From assembly GCF_001650915.1 (NCBI RefSeq), contig NZ_LXYO01000001.1:248001-312000 (forward strand): DNA of 64,000 bases. The letters are read 5' to 3'. The DNA is from Marinobacter sp. EhC06. Lineage in GTDB: Bacteria; Pseudomonadota; Gammaproteobacteria; Pseudomonadales; Oleiphilaceae. The position numbers and the translations under genes were made by a program. Below the pieces are notes generated by a model. That model saw only the letters and a program-made list of their open reading frames with translations, was not told the origin of the DNA and ran no database searches. This document shows, piece by piece, positions 56,772 through 64,000 of this stretch; positions within the stretch are counted from its first letter, which is position 1; each line of letters starts with the position of its first letter.

Positions 56772-58763
56772 TCAGTTGTTGTTCCGGTTGTTTTGGGGTG
56801 CAAGCGCTGCAAGCTGCTGGCTTACGTAGTCTTGGGTGCTGTTGAGCTGCGAAATCAGTGAGTCGGCTGCTGTGAACTGGCTTACGAGGCGCTCACGATA
56901 AGCTGCGATTCGCTCTTCCAAACGTGCCTGATTCTGCTGAATCTGCTCAAGGTCACGGTTAAGGCTTTCTGTGCGTGATTCGAGAGCACCGTCGGCGCCA
57001 ACGAAGCTGGTCACAAGATCAACTGTTCGCTCTGCGACACCTTCTACAAAGGTAATTGAGCCGCGATTTCCGGTCTGATCGCCCAGAATACGAACCTGAA
57101 GCCCGGACGCTCCACCACTGCCATCATCAAGGAACAGAACCTGACCATCTCCTTGGGCTGTCCGACCACCAATCGTACCTGCGACATCGGATCCGACTGC
57201 TCCAGTGGCAACCGCCAAGCCATAGGCGGCCCCGTCTTCAACAGAGGTAATACTGACATTGGAGCCGCTGCCGTACTGGGAGGAGGTAAACGTTAACTCA
57301 CCTCCAGCCCCTATACCCACCTGAACTGAGCCACCAGAGGCGCTGAGTGCATTATTAGCATTGAGCTGCGCCTGGAGCTCATCCACCAATTCCTGAGCGG
57401 AATTATAGGTTTGCTGGGTCAACTGAACGCTGACGGTCGTTTCGCCATTTACCAGAAACGTTAACTCATCGTTGCTTCCGTCAATTGTGACTGGGGCAGA
57501 AACGGCAGAAGCTCCCACCAGACTTCCCTGAGTCGCAGCTTGGGTGATGTTGATAGCATATTCGCCGGGTTCGGTATTTACCCCGCTTCGTACAAACTCA
57601 ACCTGGCTGTCACTTGCGCGCCCCTGTTCGGCAAACAAGGCAGTAACATCGTCCGGATTATTCTTCAACTGCTCTTGAAATTTCGCCCTGTCAAAATCAA
57701 GACCTCCCGTCTCAAAGTTGGTGGTGATACCAACGTCGGCCAGACTCCTCACGCTTGCCCCTTCGAGGCCAGGAACGACCCGGGTCAGAATCTGGCGGAG
57801 CTGATTTTGAATCCCCCTGACTGTTCTGTCTCCATTGAGAAGCCCGCCTACGCCAGCCTCTGCATTGAAGCCGGCAAGGCTGTCAATCGTCGACTGAAGA
57901 GAATTAAATTTGTCGACAAACCCTGCCACACGATCAGCGACAGCGCCGTAGTCCTGCTGAACCTTAACAATGGAAGTTCCGGTGGCTGCGATATCGAAGG
58001 TAAGACCATCAATAACATTTTCAAAGTTGTTGGTAGAACGAGTGACTTCGACTCCGTTTATCTTCATGACCGCGTCAGAGGCGGCGATCGTTTCGTTCAA
58101 ACCAGAATCGGCATCCATTCCCGTGTTGAAGGCAAATCGCGAAAGTCCCTGGTTATCAGTATCGGTACCGCCTGAATCCCCGGAAACGGAAATACTCACA
58201 GCATTATCTGTACCCGTCTCATCGGCAGACAGAACCAGCTGGAAACCATTGCCTGTATCGATTACGCCAGCTGATACCCCAGCCTCCGCCTCATTAATGG
58301 CGTTGGCCAGTCCCTGAAGCGTGTCATTGCTGTTATCAATCGTAATATTCGCAGTGTTGTTGCCAACGGAGAGAGTTAGCGTCCCCTGGCCAATACTTGT
58401 TGAGTCCCGGTCCGCAAAGACGTCCCGAGACGCGAGCGCCTGCGCACTTGCCAAACTGGTGACTTCAACACTGTAGGTGCCGCGGTTGGCTTTGGAACTG
58501 TCCACTGCCACCGCTATGTCTTCATTGGACGAGCTCGCCGAGAAGGCCTGCAGGTTATCTGGGGCACTCAATTGCCTCATGGGGAGGCGTAGTTCAGTGA
58601 TGGCACTGCGCAGCTTCCCGTAAGCCGAGATCAACGCCTGAGTCTGTTCCGTTTTCTGGGCAAGACGGTTCTCAGTTGGGGCCCGCTCAGCCTGGACCAA
58701 CTGATCAACCAGGTCCGACGTCAACACGCCGGAACCGATACCCAAGGATGAAATACTTGCCAT
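56772..58763 (-). CDS. fliD: flagellar cap protein FliD
   Basis: FliD caps the growing filament tip and helps fold flagellin. The 663-residue protein has the N-terminal MASISSLGIGSGVLTSDLVDQLVQAERAP, a Flagellin_IN-like region in the middle and the C-terminal helices ending SRLEERIAAYRERLVSQFTAADSLISQLNSTQDYVSQQLAAL-like sequence. Length is larger than enteric FliD but usual for Pseudomonas-type caps. A sigma28 promoter lies 44-70 bases upstream. Confidence 0.96.
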   Translation of the reverse strand: MASISSLGIGSGVLTSDLVDQLVQAERAPTENRLAQKTEQTQALISAYGKLRSAITELRLPMRQLSAPDNLQAFSASSSNEDIAVAVDSSKANRGTYSVEVTSLASAQALASRDVFADRDSTSIGQGTLTLSVGNNTANITIDNSNDTLQGLANAINEAEAGVSAGVIDTGNGFQLVLSADETGTDNAVSISVSGDSGGTDTDNQGLSRFAFNTGMDADSGLNETIAASDAVMKINGVEVTRSTNNFENVIDGLTFDIAATGTSIVKVQQDYGAVADRVAGFVDKFNSLQSTIDSLAGFNAEAGVGGLLNGDRTVRGIQNQLRQILTRVVPGLEGASVRSLADVGITTNFETGGLDFDRAKFQEQLKNNPDDVTALFAEQGRASDSQVEFVRSGVNTEPGEYAINITQAATQGSLVGASAVSAPVTIDGSNDELTFLVNGETTVSVQLTQQTYNSAQELVDELQAQLNANNALSASGGSVQVGIGAGGELTFTSSQYGSGSNVSITSVEDGAAYGLAVATGAVGSDVAGTIGGRTAQGDGQVLFLDDGSGGASGLQVRILGDQTGNRGSITFVEGVAERTVDLVTSFVGADGALESRTESLNRDLEQIQQNQARLEERIAAYRERLVSQFTAADSLISQLNSTQDYVSQQLAALAPQNNRNNN

Positions 58764-58806
58764 AACTGTGCCTCCTCAAGGGGGCTAATCCACTCACTGT
58801 TCAGGT

Positions 58807-58833
58807 TATCGGCAAAATGCGGCAAAACTTTGC
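58807..58833 (-). promoter_or_regulatory. sigma28 (FliA) promoter of fliD
   Basis: The minus strand has CAAA, 15 bases and a perfect GCCGATAA. Only the first base of the -35 box departs from TAAA. The predicted start is about 35 bases before the fliD ATG. Confidence 0.8.
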
Positions 58834-58892
58834 CTTTTTCTTTCACCAATTTGTAACAGCTTGTAAAAACAAGCTTAGCTCATAACGCAGAA

Positions 58893-58922
58893 CACCGCCG
58901 GACCCTCTCGGGTGCGGCGGTG
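58893..58922 (-). terminator. hairpin after flaG, probable weak terminator
   Basis: CACCGCCG/CGGCGGTG with an inner ACCC/GGGT stem and a TCTC loop, 43 bases past the flaG stop. No strong U run follows, so termination may be partial or need Rho. Confidence 0.45.
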
Positions 58923-58964
58923 CTGAAATACCGATGCTTAAATCACTGTATAGGCGGCAACCGC

Positions 58965-59402
58965 TTACACTTTGATATTAAACAACGTCAGCGGCTCATC
59001 CTGCTGCAAGTTTTCTGCCAACCTCATTGCCACTTCATCTGGAATCTGCCGAATGACTTCCTGGGTTTGCTGGTCCACTACACGAACAACCGTCTGACCC
59101 AGTTCGTTATTCACTTCAAACTGCAGATCCCGCTGGACATTCTGAACATAACTGTTCAACTGCGACACCGCATCATCAAGCTCTTCCCGCTGGGCCTCAT
59201 TCTGCTTCTGAAGCTGTTCCGTTCTGGAAACATCCTGCGTTTGAGGAGCTGTAGATGTGGGAGCAACGCGTCCCGCTGTCGAAGAGGCAAGGTCGGAGGC
59301 ATTCCTGCCTTCGGCCTGAGATGACGAAATTGCCCGAGCCGGCGCTTGGTCACTGGCACGAACCAGCTTCAGATCCGGGCTGTTCAGGTTAACGTCATTC
59401 AT
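58965..59402 (-). CDS. flaG: FlaG family flagellar protein
   Basis: The 145-residue protein has a Ser/Ala-rich N-terminal half and the conserved FlaG C-terminal domain (LNSYVQNVQRDLQFEVNNELGQTVVRVVDQQTQEVIRQIPDEVAMRLAENL). FlaG limits filament length in polar flagellates. It lies 72 bases after fliC, past a hairpin, and before fliD. Confidence 0.93.
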   Translation of the reverse strand: MNDVNLNSPDLKLVRASDQAPARAISSSQAEGRNASDLASSTAGRVAPTSTAPQTQDVSRTEQLQKQNEAQREELDDAVSQLNSYVQNVQRDLQFEVNNELGQTVVRVVDQQTQEVIRQIPDEVAMRLAENLQQDEPLTLFNIKV

Positions 59403-59432
59403 AGCTTACCTCGCTATCCTAAAACGGCGCTA

Positions 59433-59456
59433 AGCCGGAACCCGCAGGTTCCGGCT
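59433..59456 (-). terminator. hairpin after fliC, probable terminator or attenuator
   Basis: AGCCGGAACC/GGTTCCGGCT with a four-base loop, 18 bases past the fliC stop. It is followed on the minus strand by TAGCGCCGTTTT, only a short U run, so partial read-through into flaG is likely. Confidence 0.55.
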
Positions 59457-59474
59457 AGTACCGCTATGCCCCAA

Positions 59475-60977
59475 TTACTGCAGGAGGGACAGAACCTGCT
59501 GCGGACGGGCGTTCGCCTGTGCCAGTACTGAGATACCAGCCTGCTGCAGAACCTGGGACTTGGATAGTTTCGCTGTTTCAGCCGCGAAGTCTGCGTCCAG
59601 GATTCGGCTGTTTGCAGCACTCAGGTTTTCAGAGGTGGTCGCCAGGTTAGCAATTGTGCTTTCGAAGCGGTTCTGAGCCGCACCGAGATCAGCCCTAATA
59701 CCACTGATTTGCTCCAGTGCGGCGTCAGCAATCTCAATTGCGCTGTTGGCGCCAGCTACAGTCCCGATGTCAATAGAGGACACAGACTGAAGATTGGATC
59801 CAACTACAGTATCAGCCGCGACGTTCAAAATACTGCCTGCAGTCTCTGCCACTGAGGAACTGACAGAAAATGCACCAGATGATGAAAACTCAACCGAACC
59901 TGAAGCAATAGTACTATCAGAGGTACCAGCTGTGAGTGTGACAGCTGAAGGATCGCCACTGCCTTGAAGTGTAGCGGTACCAGTAGCATTACCGGAGTTG
60001 GCAAAATTTTCCAATCGGATATCTTTACCATCGGCCTGAGTCAGGGTAATTTCACCCCCGTTGGCTTCGGCAGTGATGCCAGTCGTGCCGGAGGTATCGT
60101 TGATGGCTTTTGCCAGAGCGCCGAGATCCGTTGTAGTGACCGCCGCAGAGATAGTGGCAGTATCACCACCACTTCCCAGAGTGAATGAGACTGTGCCATC
60201 ATCCGAGAGGCCAGCAAACGTCGCTGTTGTGGACGCTGTAGCTGTCACGCCGGTGGTTCCAGTTTCGGCGTTCACTGCCGCAGCAATCGCTTCAGCAGTG
60301 TCGCCTTGAGTAAGGCTAATGACTTTAGAGCCTTCGGTACCAGATACGGTGATGTCCTGGGTAGCAATAGTATTATTTGCTACTGTCGCCACATCAGCGG
60401 CGGCTACAGCAACAGAACCCGTACCTTGGCTGACAGTAGTGTCACTCTCGCCAGAAACGGTGTTGTTACCGATATCTGCACCGCGCGCGCCAGTGATTGA
60501 CACTGAAATTGTCTGATTGGCGTTCGCACCAACCTGAAATGACTGGGCTGTAAAGCTACCATCCAAGAGATTCAGGCCGTTAAACTGTGTAGTGCTTGCA
60601 ATGCGATCGAGCTCTTGCTTGAGCTGGTTTACTTCGCCTTGCAGCGCAGAGCGGTCTGAAGACGAGTTTGTAGAGTTAGCGGACTGGACCGAAAGCTCAC
60701 GGATACGCTGAATGATGTTGGTAGTTTCCTCCAAAGCACCTTCTGCGGTTTGCGCCAGAGAAATACCATCGTTCGCATTCCGCTGAGCAACATTCAAACC
60801 AGAAATCTGTGATTGGAATCGAGTAGAAATCGCCAGCCCTGCCGCATCATCTTTTGCAGAGTTAATCCTCAGACCTGAAGACAAACGCTCCAACGCCTGA
60901 TTCGAAAGTTCTTGAGACTTGCTCAGCTGATTCTGAGCGGACAGTGACGCAACGTTAGTGTTAATACCGAGAGCCAT
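59475..60977 (-). CDS. fliC: flagellin FliC
   Basis: Flagellin builds the filament. The 500-residue protein has the conserved D0/D1 N-terminus ([23 protein letters not shown] onward, with [19 protein letters not shown]) and C-terminus ([18 protein letters not shown]). The middle (about 170-400) is Thr/Ala/Ser-rich with a Flagellin_IN-like unit ([19 protein letters not shown]). It is under a sigma28 promoter. The terminal domains are highly similar to the divergent second flagellin, indicating paralogy. Confidence 0.97.
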   Translation of the reverse strand: MALGINTNVASLSAQNQLSKSQELSNQALERLSSGLRINSAKDDAAGLAISTRFQSQISGLNVAQRNANDGISLAQTAEGALEETTNIIQRIRELSVQSANSTNSSSDRSALQGEVNQLKQELDRIASTTQFNGLNLLDGSFTAQSFQVGANANQTISVSITGARGADIGNNTVSGESDTTVSQGTGSVAVAAADVATVANNTIATQDITVSGTEGSKVISLTQGDTAEAIAAAVNAETGTTGVTATASTTATFAGLSDDGTVSFTLGSGGDTATISAAVTTTDLGALAKAINDTSGTTGITAEANGGEITLTQADGKDIRLENFANSGNATGTATLQGSGDPSAVTLTAGTSDSTIASGSVEFSSSGAFSVSSSVAETAGSILNVAADTVVGSNLQSVSSIDIGTVAGANSAIEIADAALEQISGIRADLGAAQNRFESTIANLATTSENLSAANSRILDADFAAETAKLSKSQVLQQAGISVLAQANARPQQVLSLLQ

Positions 60978-61065
60978 TATGCTTCTCCTTCGACTGGTGT
61001 CGTTATTTCATGGAAAAGGTCTGGCGCCCTTTTTTCACTTTGGGAGCGCCGCCCTGTTACACCGC

Positions 61066-61092
61066 TTAACGGCCCCCCATTCCCATCCTTTA
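61066..61092 (-). promoter_or_regulatory. sigma28 (FliA) promoter of fliC
   Basis: The minus strand has TAAA, exactly 15 bases, then GCCGTTAA, which departs from GCCGATAA by one base. The start would be about 80 bases before the fliC ATG. Confidence 0.85.
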
Positions 61093-61254
61093 GAAAAAAA
61101 AGCCCAAATTTTGTAAAGGAATGTAAAACCGTTTAAAAAGCGGCAAACGCATGCCAGAAAAAAGAATCCGAAAACGTAACGATCAGTCAAAAAACACCCA
61201 ATCTATATATTTTTTAGCTTTATTTTCATAGCCTTAAAAGCATATTACCGAAAG

Positions 61255-61270
61255 TGGCACGCCCTTCGCT
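61255..61270 (+). promoter_or_regulatory. sigma54 (-24/-12) promoter of the second flagellin
   Basis: TGGCACGCCCTTCGCT has a perfect -24 TGGCACG and GG-N10-GC spacing; the -12 element TCGC departs from TTGC by one base. It is about 100 bases before the ATG at 61372. No FliA-type promoter was found on this strand. Confidence 0.75.
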
Positions 61271-61371
61271 TACTCAGATAAAAACGGCAATCAAACGAAT
61301 ACCTGCCGGTCGTTCGTTTCCTGTTTTCGGAAAAAACGAATAGCCGGCACCTCTGAGCAGGGAGAAGAGAC

Positions 61372-62883
61372 ATGCCTCAGATCATCAACACCAACATTGC
61401 GTCACTCAACGCGCAGCGAAACCTCAATGCCTCTCAGGAAGATGCCAACGTTGCACTTCAGCGTCTTTCTTCGGGTTTGAGAATCAACTCTGCCAAAGAC
61501 GATGCCGCAGGCCTTGCGATCTCCGAACGCTTCACCTCTCAGATCAAAGGCCTCAACCAGGCAATCAGGAATGCCAATGACGGCATTTCTCTTGCCCAGA
61601 CGGCAGAAGGCGCCCTTGGCGAGTCCGGCAACATTTTGCAGCGCATCCGTGAACTGGCGGTTCAATCTGCTAACGCCACGAACTCGGCTTCCGACCGAAA
61701 GGCTCTGCAATCTGAAGTGAACCAGTTGAAAGGAGAGCTTGAGCGAATTGCCACTACCACTGAGTTCAACGGACTCAAGCTGCTGGATGGCACGTTCCAA
61801 GCCCAAAAATTCCAGGCGGGCGCTAACGAAAACCAGAGCATTGCAGTTTCTATTGAGGGAGCTCGCACAGACGACCTTGCCAACAATACGCTCTCAGCAG
61901 CCAACGCAACTCTTAACCAGGGTACAGGCTCTACTACGGCAGCCAACGCTACGCTCCCGGCGCAGAACACGATCGGCGCTCAAAACCTCACGATTTCGAG
62001 TTCCCTGGACAGCCAAGTTGTACCAATCACCGCCGGAGATACTGCTGAAGATATCGCCGCCTCCATAAATGATATAGCGGCGACCACGGGTGTTAACGCT
62101 ACCGCACGAACCTCCGCGACCCTCAGCAATACTGCAACGACACCGATTGCAGTGCCACAAACCGTGTCACTCACAATCTCAAATGGTAGCAGTTCAGCAA
62201 CGATCTCAGCGCAGATTACAGATGCCAATGACCTGTCCGCCATTGCTCGAGAGGTAAACGCAGCTTCGGGCAAGACCGGCATTACTGCCGAAGTAGAAAA
62301 TGACGGCAGTATCACGCTGGTTCAAGAACAAGGCAAGGACATAACCATTGAAGACTTTACTGCTACCGGTGCACAGCAGCTGGCGGTTCAGGGAAGTGGT
62401 GACCCAAGCGCTATTGAACTGACAAGTGGCGCTGCTAATGCTACCCGAATCGCTGGCGAACTGACTCTCGATTCATCGGTAAGCTTTGCAGCCACCTCAG
62501 ACGCGACTCTGGCAGCAGGCAGTGTTCTGAATAGTGCCCAGAACATTGCAGCGGGCTCCACTCCAGAAGCCGTATCAGGAATCGACATCAGCACTGTTGA
62601 TGGGGCAACCAGCGCCCTTGCCGTTGTCGATGCCGCCCTGGAAACAATAAGCGGCATCCGCGCCGATCTTGGTGCCGCCCAAAACCGACTTGAGTCCACC
62701 ATCGCGAACTTGAGCACCACGTCCGAGAACCTGTCGGCGGCCCGCTCCCGGATCCGGGATGCAGACTTCGCCGCCGAATCCGCCGAATTGGCCCGAACCC
62801 AGGTCCTCCAGCAGGCAGGCCTCTCCGTTCTGGCACAGGCCAACGCAAGGCCCCAGCAGGTTCTGCAGTTGCTGCAGGGTTAA
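61372..62883 (+). CDS. second flagellin, divergent from fliC
   Basis: The 503-residue protein begins [22 protein letters not shown] and ends [19 protein letters not shown], with the same D0/D1 motifs as fliC ([19 protein letters not shown] shared). The middle is diverged (about 175-400) but keeps a Flagellin_IN-like unit. GGGAG precedes the ATG. It has its own sigma54 promoter and a terminator. Two flagellins on opposite strands under different sigma factors resemble the FlaA-plus-others arrangement of Vibrio. Confidence 0.96.
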   Translation: MPQIINTNIASLNAQRNLNASQEDANVALQRLSSGLRINSAKDDAAGLAISERFTSQIKGLNQAIRNANDGISLAQTAEGALGESGNILQRIRELAVQSANATNSASDRKALQSEVNQLKGELERIATTTEFNGLKLLDGTFQAQKFQAGANENQSIAVSIEGARTDDLANNTLSAANATLNQGTGSTTAANATLPAQNTIGAQNLTISSSLDSQVVPITAGDTAEDIAASINDIAATTGVNATARTSATLSNTATTPIAVPQTVSLTISNGSSSATISAQITDANDLSAIAREVNAASGKTGITAEVENDGSITLVQEQGKDITIEDFTATGAQQLAVQGSGDPSAIELTSGAANATRIAGELTLDSSVSFAATSDATLAAGSVLNSAQNIAAGSTPEAVSGIDISTVDGATSALAVVDAALETISGIRADLGAAQNRLESTIANLSTTSENLSAARSRIRDADFAAESAELARTQVLQQAGLSVLAQANARPQQVLQLLQG

Positions 62884-62901
62884 TGAGGCAGACCGGGTGA
62901 T

Positions 62902-62938
62902 GTCGGATTACGCCCCTGGCTAATCCGACCTACTTTTT
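62902..62938 (+). terminator. Rho-independent terminator of the second flagellin
   Basis: Stem GTCGGATTA/TAATCCGAC with a ten-base loop, followed by CTACTTTTT. It lies 19 bases after the stop. Confidence 0.85.
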
Positions 62939-62978
62939 GATCGCAGTGACTGCCGCGGCAGGTTTTATGAGGTGTCCC

Positions 62979-64000
62979 ATGCAAGCCAAGCATCAAGTCC
63001 AGGTATCCCAATCCCAACAGGCCCAGGTTGCCCGCCTGCTTCTGCAGGCCAACCTTGCCTACGGAGAGTCCAACAGCAACGGGCTCAGCCATATTCAGCG
63101 GTTGAAGGCCCGGCAGGAATGTCGGGGCTACCTGAACGAGGCGCTGGCTCTGGAGCCGGAGAATGCCGGTGGCCTGGGCCTGCTTGGCCGCGTGGAGATG
63201 GACGACGGGCAGCTTGAGAAAGCACATACCCTGTTCAATGCCAGCCTGGACCATCAGCCGGATGAGGCGCAGCAGTATTGCAACCTGGGCTACTGGGCCC
63301 TGAAAACCGAGCGGGCGGCGCTTGCAGAGCAGTATTTCCTGCAGGCTCTGGACTGCGAGCGGCAATCTGCCGCCGCTTTCTGCGGTGTTGCCCATTCAAA
63401 GCGTTTGCAGGGGCAGTTCGATGTGGCCTACCTGCACTACCGCAAGCTGCTGGAAACCGGCGCCGAATGGGATTCCGTCTACAGCGGCATGCTAACCTGT
63501 GCCCAGCACTTGAAAGTGAGCAAGGCGGATTCTGCACTGGCCCGTGATGCTATCGCCCTTCTCCAGCGGGATGGCTTGCCGCATCAGGAGCTGGGCCAGT
63601 TTGTCAGCGCCATTATTCATCAGCAATACGATCTGGATAACCCGGATGCTCAGATTTTCCTGGATGCCGCCAGCGAAGATGAACTGCTGATCCTCGCCCT
63701 CCAGAGAATCCTGATGCCCAATCCGGCCGTGGAAGAGCTGGTTACCCTGCTGCGTCGTGCGATCATTGCCGAAGTTGCACAAACCGTTGAACTTCGGGAC
63801 GAACTGCAGCGCCTGACGCTGGCCATCGCTCAATACGCCGACAGAGCCGGCTATGCCCTGTCCGCCGAAGACGATGAAGAGCGACTGATCTCTGCCATCA
63901 ACGACAGCATCCAGGCCCAGTTTGCCCTTGGCGAGGAGCAGGACGGACTCATCGGCTCATTGATGATCAGCGCAATGTATGGCGCCCTCTTCCACCAGCC
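62979..64000 (+). CDS. TPR protein, possible flagellin-modification methyltransferase (partial, runs off right edge)
   Basis: The frame is open from an ATG at 62979 to the end, about 340 residues. It begins with at least three TPR-like helix pairs (LNEALALEPENAGGLGLLGRVEMDDGQLEKAHTLFNASLDHQPDEAQQY and on). From about residue 210 it has the pattern DNPDAQIFLDAASEDELLILALQRILMPNPAVEELVTLLRRAI, which in related proteins precedes a SAM-methyltransferase fold; that fold would lie beyond the window. The position beside flagellins suggests a role in filament modification, which is inference. No ribosome binding site is strong. Confidence 0.6.
   Translation, partial: MQAKHQVQVSQSQQAQVARLLLQANLAYGESNSNGLSHIQRLKARQECRGYLNEALALEPENAGGLGLLGRVEMDDGQLEKAHTLFNASLDHQPDEAQQYCNLGYWALKTERAALAEQYFLQALDCERQSAAAFCGVAHSKRLQGQFDVAYLHYRKLLETGAEWDSVYSGMLTCAQHLKVSKADSALARDAIALLQRDGLPHQELGQFVSAIIHQQYDLDNPDAQIFLDAASEDELLILALQRILMPNPAVEELVTLLRRAIIAEVAQTVELRDELQRLTLAIAQYADRAGYALSAEDDEERLISAINDSIQAQFALGEEQDGLIGSLMISAMYGALFHQ

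Larger units (their letters stand above)
60978..61371. other. AT-rich divergent flagellin intergenic region
   Basis: This 394-base gap is richer in A and T than its surroundings. It holds the sigma28 promoter of fliC (minus, 61066-61092) and the sigma54 promoter of the second flagellin (plus, 61255-61270). No other gene was seen. A site for FleQ or another enhancer-binding protein is expected but was not identified. Confidence 0.75.

Noticed and set aside
61142..61158. Minus-strand CTGGCATGCGTTTGCCG as a sigma54 promoter for fliC
   Set aside because: GG and GC are nine bases apart instead of ten, and a well-spaced FliA promoter lies closer to the gene.

Overview
The window looks like a chromosomal segment of a Marinobacter-type marine gammaproteobacterium. 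The basis is the set of gene families (FleQ/FleSR polar-flagellum regulators, PsrA/LexA/SulA neighbourhood, GspN-C-D, AmpG-like MFS), the moderately GC-rich coding sequence and the Pseudomonas-like gene order in the flagellar parts. The species is inferred, not proven. No prophage, integrase, transposase, rRNA or CRISPR array was seen.

Layout. (1) 1-12965, all on the minus strand: flagellar late/middle genes read right to left as fliT, fleQ, fleS, fleR, fliE-F-G-H-I-J, then an HsbA-like anti-anti-sigma factor and an HsbR-like three-domain response regulator that runs off the left edge. Sigma54 -24/-12 promoters are readable before fleS and fliE. (2) 12983-24729: a DUF1329 periplasmic protein with a PsrA-like operator, two small conserved proteins, sulA-lexA with a LexA box, an amidoligase/glutamine-amidotransferase pair, a SIMPL protein and the tamA-tamB pair. 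(3) 24916-31273: a pore-less voltage-sensor-like membrane protein, an amidase, an initiator tRNA, a thiolase and long FabG pair, and a Val-Asp-Val tRNA operon. (4) 31274-47832: a lipoprotein and coiled-coil proteins, purE-purK, sodB, a GGDEF/EAL protein, lemA with an M48 protease, the type II secretion genes gspN-C-D, groES-groEL and fxsA. (5) 48115-56195: an SDR, a hipBA-like toxin-antitoxin pair with a clear operator, an ATL protein, an AmpG-like transporter, yajQ, a response regulator with a degenerate GGDEF domain, an AraC regulator and argG. (6) 56334-64000: fliS, fliD, flaG, fliC (minus), a second, divergently transcribed flagellin (plus), and a TPR protein cut by the right edge.

How it fits together. 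The two ends belong to one polar-flagellum locus: in Pseudomonas the order fliC-flaG-fliD-fliS-fliT-fleQ-fleS-fleR-fliE-J is continuous. Here it is split between fliS and fliT by about 43 kb of mostly housekeeping genes. The readable promoters fit the FleQ -> FleSR -> FliA cascade: sigma54 sites before fleSR and fliE, sigma28 sites before fliC and fliD, and a sigma54 site before the second flagellin.

The most unusual signal is a family of four approximately 100-114 bp elements (29066-29176, 33682-33781, 34372-34485, 47922-48031). Each has long arms (23-30 nt) that are complementary within the copy but largely different between copies, around a 54-55 nt core with two small hairpins. Three cores are nearly identical. 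Arm and core differences often preserve pairing, which suggests a structured RNA or DNA element. I do not recognise a published name for it.
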